Assembly: GCA_964384625.1 (NCBI GenBank)
Contig: CAYLNH010000229.1
Span: 1 to 12,004, forward strand
Length of the DNA stretch: 12,004 nucleotides
Direction: 5' to 3'
Origin: CAYLNH01 sp964384625
Lineage (GTDB): Bacteria; Verrucomicrobiota; Lentisphaeria; JABSQK01
The notes below the pieces were generated by a model. That model was not told the origin of the DNA. It did not search any database and was given only the letters and a program-made list of their open reading frames with translations. The stretch's first letter is position 1; each line of letters opens with the position of its first letter. The position numbers were made by a program, and so were the translations under genes. This document shows positions 7,743-12,004 of the stretch, one piece after another.

Positions 7743-7942
7743 TATCTACACCCCGCGAAAAGATCCGCCCGGCTGTGCCGGGGGAGTGTCAGCCTCCCTT
7801 CAGTTTTGCTTTCGGCATGGCTCTCCCGCCCGTTGCTCCGGCTGAACTGAAGGGGGTGTAGATACTCCCCGAGCTGAGCTTGGGGCTTCTTCTCGGAACG
7901 CAGAAACACGATCCCGCACCCTTTTCGCGGCAGGTGTAGCTA
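7743..7942. mobile_element. 200-bp MITE-like element with terminal inverted repeats
   Basis: The 20 bases at 7743-7762 (TATCTACACCCCGCGAAAAG) recur inverted at 7921-7942. 19 of 20 bases match and one 2-base insertion interrupts the arm. Both ends are TA, which fits the TA target preference of IS630/Tc1-type elements (inference). A third, inverted copy of the first 12 bases, perfect, lies at 7853-7864. Inside are the perfect hairpin CCCGGC-TGT-GCCGGG (7768-7782) and a 10-bp inverted repeat between 7796-7805 and 7845-7854. No transposase is encoded. It sits between two convergent genes, where a bidirectional terminator or a dispersed intergenic repeat is also possible. Confidence 0.5.
7867..7894 (+). 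terminator. Candidate rho-independent terminator
   Basis: CCCCGAGC-TGA-GCTTGGGG (7867-7885) forms an 8-bp stem including one G-T pair, followed by a pyrimidine run CTTCTTCTC rather than a pure T-tract. It lies 137 bases after the stop of the 653-residue gene and inside the inverted-repeat element, so it may simply be part of that element. Confidence 0.3.
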
Positions 7943-7986
7943 TCGCCGGAAGAGGCCTTCGTCGTCTGACTGTCCGGCAATGCGGA

Positions 7987-8313
7987 TCAGTCGTCTTCGG
8001 GGAGCGCCAGGTAGCGGCCGCAGTTGGGGCAGACTGGCTGGCTCTTGCCGGCGATGATACGGTTGAGGTCGCCTTGAGGTATGCTCATGGCACAGCCCAT
8101 GCAGACGCCGTTTCTGACGACGGCGACGGCGACTCCGGTTTTCGCCAGCCGGTCATAGCGGGCCAGGGGGTCCTCGCGAACCTGTTTCCGCAGGGTCTGC
8201 GCTTGGGCTTCGAGCGGTTCGACCTTCTTGGGTTCCGGATGCAGGATCTTGGTCTCGTCGAGCGTGATTTCCAGGTTCTGCAGCTCTTCCAACAGTGCGA
8301 TTGTCTTGGGCAC
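7987..8313 (-). CDS. Short coiled-coil C4 zinc-ribbon protein (CT398/HP0958-like, zf-RING_7)
   Basis: 108 residues from a GTG start at 8313, chosen because AGGAGA sits 6 bases upstream. The frame continues open to an ATG at 8523, but that extension is low-complexity and would run through the likely promoter. Residues 1-55 are predicted helical/coiled coil (TIALLEELQNLEITLDETK, then EPLEAQAQTLRKQVRED). Residues 69-101 form a zinc ribbon, GVCMGCAMSIP then PVCPNCGRY, with Cys71, Cys74, Cys95 and Cys98. The 20-residue spacing between pairs matches the zf-RING_7 family and differs from the 17 residues of DksA. Family members such as Chlamydia CT398 and Helicobacter HP0958 are about 240 residues, have a long two-helix hairpin and contact sigma-54 and export or flagellar proteins. 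Here the coiled coil is less than half as long. It is cytoplasmic, on the opposite strand to the exported genes, and probably housekeeping or regulatory rather than part of the glycan cluster. Confidence 0.85.
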   Translation of the reverse strand: MPKTIALLEELQNLEITLDETKILHPEPKKVEPLEAQAQTLRKQVREDPLARYDRLAKTGVAVAVVRNGVCMGCAMSIPQGDLNRIIAGKSQPVCPNCGRYLALPEDD

Positions 8314-8319
8314 GGTGAT

Positions 8320-8325
8320 TCTCCT
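8320..8325 (-). promoter_or_regulatory. Ribosome binding site that supports the GTG start at 8313
   Basis: Read on the minus strand, AGGAGA is followed by ATCACC and then GTG. No comparable site precedes the upstream in-frame ATG at 8523. The sequence continues as AGGAGAATCA, identical over 10 bases to the sites in front of the genes at 879 and 4421. Confidence 0.7.
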
Positions 8326-8407
8326 GTATTCTTGTTTCCCCGGCCGCAGGGCCCTACTATGGAACCGAACGTCTGCGGAAATCGGGGGGCTCTTTCCGCC
8401 TCGTTCC

Positions 8408-8436
8408 ATTTGAGCCTGCCGCGATTGACTTGTCAA
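8408..8436 (-). promoter_or_regulatory. Candidate sigma-70-type promoter for the zinc-ribbon gene
   Basis: On the minus strand TTGACA (8436-8431) is followed after exactly 17 bases by TCAAAT (8413-8408), 4 of 6 matches to TATAAT. Transcription would start near 8400, leaving a leader of roughly 85-90 bases before GTG 8313. Confidence 0.5.
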
Positions 8437-8454
8437 CAAAAGGCCTGAGATATT
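8425..8454 (+). promoter_or_regulatory. Candidate divergent promoter, back-to-back with the minus-strand one
   Basis: TTGACT (8425-8430) and GATATT (8449-8454) are separated by 18 bases, with 5/6 and 4/6 consensus matches. Its -35 abuts the minus-strand -35, together forming the dyad TTGAC-TT-GTCAA at 8425-8436. It would give a leader of about 165 bases for the gene at 8627. Confidence 0.35.
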
Positions 8455-8516
8455 CGCAATTTTGTCTTTTTCTGGTACGCACAAGGAACTCCGGGGCGAA
8501 CTTCGGGTCCAAAAGG

Positions 8517-8546
8517 TTGACATTTATGCACCCGAGTGCACTATTC
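8517..8546 (+). promoter_or_regulatory. Second candidate promoter with an internal dyad, upstream of the 8627 gene
   Basis: A perfect TTGACA lies at 8517-8522. The -10 candidates around 8539-8546 (CACTAT or ACTATT) match the consensus only weakly. Between them sits the inverted repeat TGCAC-CCGA-GTGCA (8527-8540), a position where a repressor could block RNA polymerase. Apart from these promoter candidates I see no other element in the 313-base divergent gap. Confidence 0.35.
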
Positions 8547-8626
8547 CCGCTGTTTGTGGCTGAGGCGGCGTGCGGTACGTCGCGATCCAGGCATCGAATC
8601 CGACGACAACGGGAGACGAGAACATC

Positions 8627-9256
8627 ATGCAGCAACTGACAACGACATTGGGGCTGGTCCTGCTGCTGGCGGCTGTGGCCGTCGGCGCCAAGGACTACCG
8701 GCCGCCGGACGACTGGAACGGGAAGAAGACCGGCAAGACCGATGGCAATCCGATCAAACGCAGCAGTGCGTACTGGCGTCTGGACCGGATCTGGCCGGAC
8801 AACGCCATGGAGTACGACAACTACGTCACGATGATCTGGAGCGGCAAGAGCTGGCATGCCGCCGAGAACAGCCATGGCGGGCAGCCGGGCGCGACGGTCA
8901 CGGACGGCGTTATCAAACTCGGCGCCCGCAGTCAGTGGACCGGCACGGAGTCGCAGAAGCTGCCGGCGCTGATTTTCGTCGTTCCTTTTTCCGGGAAGTA
9001 TACAGTCAACGCTGCGGTCACGCACCAGCGTTGGGACGGCAAAGGCGTCTGCAAACTGCAGGTTCTCCTGCGCCGGAAGAGCAAGAAAGTCGAGTTGATC
9101 GGCGAGATCGAATTCGGCGCCGACGGCGGCACAGAGGAGTTGAAGGAGATCGAGATGAAGTGCCGCAGTCGCGATGAGATTGTCATTGTCCCGAAATTCA
9201 CGAAGTACCACCAGGCAGGTGGTTTCAGCATTAAGGATCTGGTGATCAGCCGTTGA
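8627..9256 (+). CDS. Small exported beta-sandwich protein, possibly carbohydrate-binding
   Basis: 209 residues from ATG 8627. This start places a signal peptide at the N-terminus (LGLVLLLAAVAVGA, cut near residue 21) and has GGGAGA at 8610-8616 upstream. The in-frame ATG at 8570 would add 19 polar residues before the signal peptide and is rejected. The mature protein is a single beta-rich domain. It contains SSAYWRLDRIW (46-56), a His/Trp-rich stretch WSGKSWHAAENSHGGQPG (71-88), a strand pattern PALIFVVPFSGKYTVNAAVT (113-132), and a closing DEIVIVPKF then GGFSIKDLVISR. This order, with a core strand, an FSGKYTV-type strand, a long charged strand pair and a final DLVI strand, is common in jelly-roll accessory domains of polysaccharide-degrading loci. 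No family is recognised and no catalytic site is seen. It lies 196 bases upstream of the glycoside hydrolase and may be its binding partner (inference). Confidence 0.8.
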   Translation: MQQLTTTLGLVLLLAAVAVGAKDYRPPDDWNGKKTGKTDGNPIKRSSAYWRLDRIWPDNAMEYDNYVTMIWSGKSWHAAENSHGGQPGATVTDGVIKLGARSQWTGTESQKLPALIFVVPFSGKYTVNAAVTHQRWDGKGVCKLQVLLRRKSKKVELIGEIEFGADGGTEELKEIEMKCRSRDEIVIVPKFTKYHQAGGFSIKDLVISR

Positions 9257-9274
9257 GGAAGGGTTGATGTTCGC

Positions 9275-9295
9275 TGGCGCTCACCGCCGTTTTTT
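9275..9295 (+). terminator. Candidate rho-independent terminator after the 8627 gene
   Basis: TGGCG-CTCAC-CGCCG is a short stem (4 GC pairs plus a T-G pair) directly followed by six T residues (9290-9295), about 20 bases after the stop codon at 9256. The stem is short, so termination may be partial. If real, it separates this gene from the glycoside hydrolase transcript. Confidence 0.4.
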
Positions 9296-9452
9296 CGGGG
9301 CGGCAGGGCATAGAAGAAGCAACCCGGCCCCGACAGAGACAGGAGTCTGAACCGCGGCGCCGGGAATCGGTGACCGGTAATCGGACGAAGCCCCAGAGCT
9401 TGTCCAAGGGTAACCGGAACGGCTGGTCCGCCGAACGAGAGAAGGAGAGTCT

Positions 9453-11888
9453 ATGCGTTCGCGAATCAGCCGTCTACCGGCGTTTGTTCTGATGACTGTG
9501 GTGGTTTCCCTGAGTTCCGCGCAAGGGGTGAAGCGGATAGATCCCGCGACGATCCCGGATGACGAATATGCCCGGGCGAATGAGCAGGGGCATTTGATCA
9601 TCAAGGGCGAGCGCCTGCGGTTCTGGGGTGCGATCGGCGGGTTCCCATCGAACTTGAAAAAGCGCCCGCGGCGGGGGCAGAAGCCGAAACCGGAGACTCC
9701 CGAAGAGGCCAGGGCGCGCGGCAAGCGGGCCCGTGTTGAAGTCGATGCGTTGGTGCAGCGTCTGATTGACATGGGATTCAACCTGCAGCGTATCTGGTAT
9801 AATCCGCGCGGCAAAGAGAACTACACGCCGGGCGACGGCTCCCAGATCGACGTGGTGGACTACTACATCTCCGTGATGAAGAAACGTGGTTTAAGGTTTT
9901 GGGGCGCCGGTATCAACCGTCACGGCCACATCACGGCTGCCGACGTGAACATCATCGACGACCCGAAAACGGCCAAGGAGTGGCAGGCGGCGATGGCCCA
10001 ATGGCAGGGCGGCAAGGCCTCGCTCTACAGCATCTGCCGCAAATGGGATCGGCGTTTTGAAGCGAAGGTGATCGCCGACCGCAAGGCAGCCGTGCAGCAC
10101 TACAACAAGTACACGGGGCTGCGCTGGGCCGACGACCCGGTGTTCGTGGCGTGGGAGTTGTCGAACGAGGAATGGTGGATCTCCAAGATGGTCGGCGGCC
10201 AGTGGCGCAAGCTGCCGCCGTACTGGCAGGAGATGCTGTATCGACGGTGGAATGACTGGCTGCGCGAGAAGTACAAGACGGATGCGGCGTTGGCCAAGCG
10301 TTGGGGCAAACTGCTGCCGGGTGAAAGCCTGAAGCGCGGCACCGTCCAGTTGCTGCCAACACGCGGTCCCCAGGATGTCGGTTCCTTCCATATGGACGAA
10401 CAGGGCAAGAAGCAGTTGCTGGCGGCCCAGAGCGACAAGCAGAAGTACAGTCGGAAGGACTTCAAACGCGAACGCGGTGAAGACGTGATCGCATTTTTCG
10501 TACATCTGCACATCTCCTCCAAGCGCCGTGAAGCCGAGGCGTTCAAGACCTTCGGCAAGAGCTGTCGGCTGACGCCTTTGGCCTGGGACACGGGCATCGG
10601 CTATGAGATCCAGGCGCAGTACCTGCATCAGAACGCGGACGTGTCGGTGCATGACGCCTACGTCAACGGCTGGGGCCAGCACAGTCGTAAGCCGGAGACG
10701 TTCCGGACCGAGATGAGCAAATGGCTGTACGAGCTGAGCGAAGCTGCTGTGTTGGCCAACGAAGGTCCGTGGATCAGCTGGCTGCAGAAGCCGCCGGGAA
10801 TCTGTCAGGGCGTGCCGTGGCTGGAGCACAACAAAGTCGAGGGCAAACCGTACTTCGCGTATGAAACCCAGATTCAGCAGCCGGCCAAGTATCGGGCGGA
10901 CTACCCGCTGCGTCTGGCGGCACTCGCGTCGATTCAGGATTGGGACATCGCCTGCTGGCACTACTTCGCCCCGCCGAACGACATCAGCACGAATCCGAAA
11001 GCCTTCTCGCGGCCGATGGACATTACCGTTGGGCGCCATCCGCAGGGCTACCACTTCACCTACGACGAAGTGCAGACCGCGATGATGCGTGCGGCCGGCA
11101 TCATCTGGCGCAACCAGGCGCTCAAGCCGGCGCCGAAACCGACGAAGTTCATCTTCGGCCGCAAGTCCCTGTGTGATCCGGACAGCATGGACTACGGCCA
11201 TTCCTATGGCGTCAAGGGCCTGGACATGCTGCCGACGGTCTACCAATACGGCGTACGCATCGAGATCGACCCGACGCGTGAAGACGACGAAGTGATCGGT
11301 CCGGTGGTCAGTATCAAGGACCGAAAGACGCACAACCCCTACACGCCGACGCAGGAGATCACTTTCGACTGGAAGAAAGGCTACCTCGTGTACGACGCGC
11401 CGGCGGCGGCGGCGTTCACGGGTTTCCTGCCGAACGCCGGCGGCACGTACAAGTTCAGCAACGGCGTAATCCTGGCGGGCATCGACATCAACAATCCGCC
11501 CGGTATCTACGAGCCGATCACGAACAAGGAAGGCTACATCGCGTTCGCGTTGTACAGCGAGGACGGCAAGTCTCTGGCGACGTGCAGGAAGGCGGCCGTG
11601 TCATTGGTATCGACCAGCTTCAATAAAGGGTTTGCGCTGGCGAAACAGGATTTCGGCGATTGTCCGGACCATCCGCTGGCGAAGACCGCCGGCAAGCGCC
11701 GCAAGCGTGGCGGCACGCCGGTGAACGTTGCCCGTGTGGCCGGCACGGTGACGTGCCGGGCGATCGACGGCATGAGCTTCACGGCGTACGACTGGAACAT
11801 GCAGCCCATCAACAAGGGCACCGTCAGGCAGGGGGTCCTGCGGATTCCCAACGACAAACCGGTCTTCCTGATCCGGCTGCGGCGCTGA
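9453..11888 (+). CDS. Exported glycoside hydrolase, clan GH-A (beta/alpha)8 barrel with C-terminal beta domains
   Basis: 811 residues; AAGGAGA at 9442-9448 fixes the start, and residues 1-23 form a signal peptide (cut after SSA). The catalytic barrel spans about 45-560. It opens with GERLRFWGAIGGFPS (52-66) and LIDMGFNLQRIWY (104-116), as in GH5-like enzymes. WELSNEEWW (234-242) gives the acid/base Glu239 after Asn238. FAYETQ (468-473) ahead of PAKYRADYPLRLAALASIQD (477-496) gives the probable nucleophile Glu471. These glutamates retain anomeric configuration in clan GH-A. Residues about 600-811 are beta-rich (EITFDWKKGYLVYDAPAAAA at 635-654, then an Ig-like end). Two basic insertions are odd for a secreted enzyme: KKRPRRGQKPKPETPEEARA (69-88) and AGKRRKRGG (746-754). 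The exact family and substrate are not recognised. A family below GH5, GH39 or GH42 type is possible. It is the only recognisable catalytic enzyme of the cluster. Confidence 0.88.
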   Translation: MRSRISRLPAFVLMTVVVSLSSAQGVKRIDPATIPDDEYARANEQGHLIIKGERLRFWGAIGGFPSNLKKRPRRGQKPKPETPEEARARGKRARVEVDALVQRLIDMGFNLQRIWYNPRGKENYTPGDGSQIDVVDYYISVMKKRGLRFWGAGINRHGHITAADVNIIDDPKTAKEWQAAMAQWQGGKASLYSICRKWDRRFEAKVIADRKAAVQHYNKYTGLRWADDPVFVAWELSNEEWWISKMVGGQWRKLPPYWQEMLYRRWNDWLREKYKTDAALAKRWGKLLPGESLKRGTVQLLPTRGPQDVGSFHMDEQGKKQLLAAQSDKQKYSRKDFKRERGEDVIAFFVHLHISSKRREAEAFKTFGKSCRLTPLAWDTGIGYEIQAQYLHQNADVSVHDAYVNGWGQHSRKPETFRTEMSKWLYELSEAAVLANEGPWISWLQKPPGICQGVPWLEHNKVEGKPYFAYETQIQQPAKYRADYPLRLAALASIQDWDIACWHYFAPPNDISTNPKAFSRPMDITVGRHPQGYHFTYDEVQTAMMRAAGIIWRNQALKPAPKPTKFIFGRKSLCDPDSMDYGHSYGVKGLDMLPTVYQYGVRIEIDPTREDDEVIGPVVSIKDRKTHNPYTPTQEITFDWKKGYLVYDAPAAAAFTGFLPNAGGTYKFSNGVILAGIDINNPPGIYEPITNKEGYIAFALYSEDGKSLATCRKAAVSLVSTSFNKGFALAKQDFGDCPDHPLAKTAGKRRKRGGTPVNVARVAGTVTCRAIDGMSFTAYDWNMQPINKGTVRQGVLRIPNDKPVFLIRLRR

Positions 11889-11925
11889 TTGACGCCGACC
11901 CGTCCGCCGGCTGGCAAGCCCTCGT

Positions 11926-12004
11926 TTACTGCCCTTCGCGGTCCGCCTGGAGATCCCGCACCCTCTTGAGCGCCGAAACCTCGGCGTAGGAGCTTGCGGT
12001 GCGG
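11926..12004 (-). CDS. Possible C-terminal end of a convergent gene (25 residues visible)
   Basis: On the minus strand a frame is open from the right edge to TAA at 11928-11926. It encodes RTASSYAEVSALKRVRDLQA and five more residues. Codons end mostly in G or C, as in the other genes of the window, and the sequence looks like a helical C-terminus. The distance to the glycoside hydrolase stop is 37 bases, consistent with convergent genes. With only 25 residues this may be chance; no function can be given. Confidence 0.3.
   Translation of the reverse strand, partial: RTASSYAEVSALKRVRDLQADREGQ

Noticed and set aside
7789..7980. Minus-strand 63-residue open frame inside the inverted-repeat element
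   Set aside because: It is produced by the repeat itself, with no ribosome binding site and no coherent domain. It is probably a spurious frame of a non-coding element.
8314..8523. N-terminal extension of the zinc-ribbon protein to an ATG at 8523
   Set aside because: The extension shows no family similarity, runs through a promoter-like TTGACA-17-TCAAAT, and the Shine-Dalgarno at 8320-8325 clearly serves GTG 8313.
8357..9211. Minus-strand open frame of 284 residues overlapping the divergent promoter region and the 8627 gene
   Set aside because: It covers both a promoter-like region and a signal-peptide gene in the opposite sense, and lacks a ribosome binding site or recognisable motif.
9300..9440. 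Short repeated words around GGTGACCGG and GGTAACCGG upstream of the glycoside hydrolase
   Set aside because: The matches are short and irregular, do not form a clear operator or promoter, and are within what chance gives in GC-rich DNA.
9891..11333. Minus-strand open frame of 480 residues opposite the glycoside hydrolase
   Set aside because: It lies wholly antisense to a gene with catalytic motifs and has no domain or start signal. It is typical of the GC-rich codon pattern.
1..12004. CRISPR arrays, tRNA or rRNA genes, prophage or defence genes
   Set aside because: No regularly spaced direct repeats, cloverleaf-like sequences, ribosomal motifs or recognisable phage or defence domains were seen on either strand.

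Overview
The window is about 12 kb of GC-rich bacterial DNA. It carries seven protein-coding genes and possibly the tail of an eighth. Five of the genes begin with a classical Sec signal peptide and look like exported carbohydrate-binding or carbohydrate-processing proteins. The mix suggests the Planctomycetota-Verrucomicrobiota-Lentisphaerota-Kiritimatiellota group: large exported proteins with beta-sandwich, Asp-box and DUF1080/ConA-like modules, a 1119-residue ThuA-like/PHP-like fusion, and a clan GH-A glycosidase. This placement rests on protein style only. No rRNA, tRNA or phylogenetic marker gene is present.

Layout on the left (1-7730, all + strand). The 3' part of an Asp-box (BNR/sialidase-like) protein comes first (to 818), then a 1119-residue exported protein (879-4238). 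A structured intergenic repeat follows (4253-4360). Next is a second, full-length Asp-box protein (4421-5767), and one base later a 653-residue exported protein with a ConA/DUF1080-like N-terminus and a CBM-like C-terminus (5769-7730). The last two are clearly translationally coupled. Short gaps suggest the whole set may be co-transcribed, although the repeat at 4253-4360 could modulate read-through.

Middle (7731-8626). A convergent intergenic region holds a 200-bp element bounded by near-perfect inverted repeats (7743-7942) and a possible terminator. Then comes a minus-strand gene for a very short C4 zinc-ribbon protein of the CT398/HP0958 type (7987-8313), the only apparently cytoplasmic product here. 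Its promoter lies in a divergent intergenic region that also carries candidate promoters for the right-hand genes.

Right (8627-11888, + strand). A small exported beta-sandwich protein (8627-9256) is followed by a short terminator-like hairpin and then an 811-residue exported glycoside hydrolase of clan GH-A, with a recognisable acid/base Glu239 and likely nucleophile Glu471. A short open frame with a stop enters from the right edge on the minus strand (11926-12004).

Working model (inference): this is part of a polysaccharide-processing locus, with one catalytic glycosidase and several accessory binding or beta-propeller proteins. The substrate cannot be read from the window, because no transporter, sulfatase, regulator or second recognisable catalytic enzyme is present. 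The least explained items are the 1119-residue protein with a PHP-like region that lacks most metal ligands, the histidine-rich middle of the 653-residue protein, and the two structured intergenic elements. I did not find a demonstrably new defence, mobile or RNA system.
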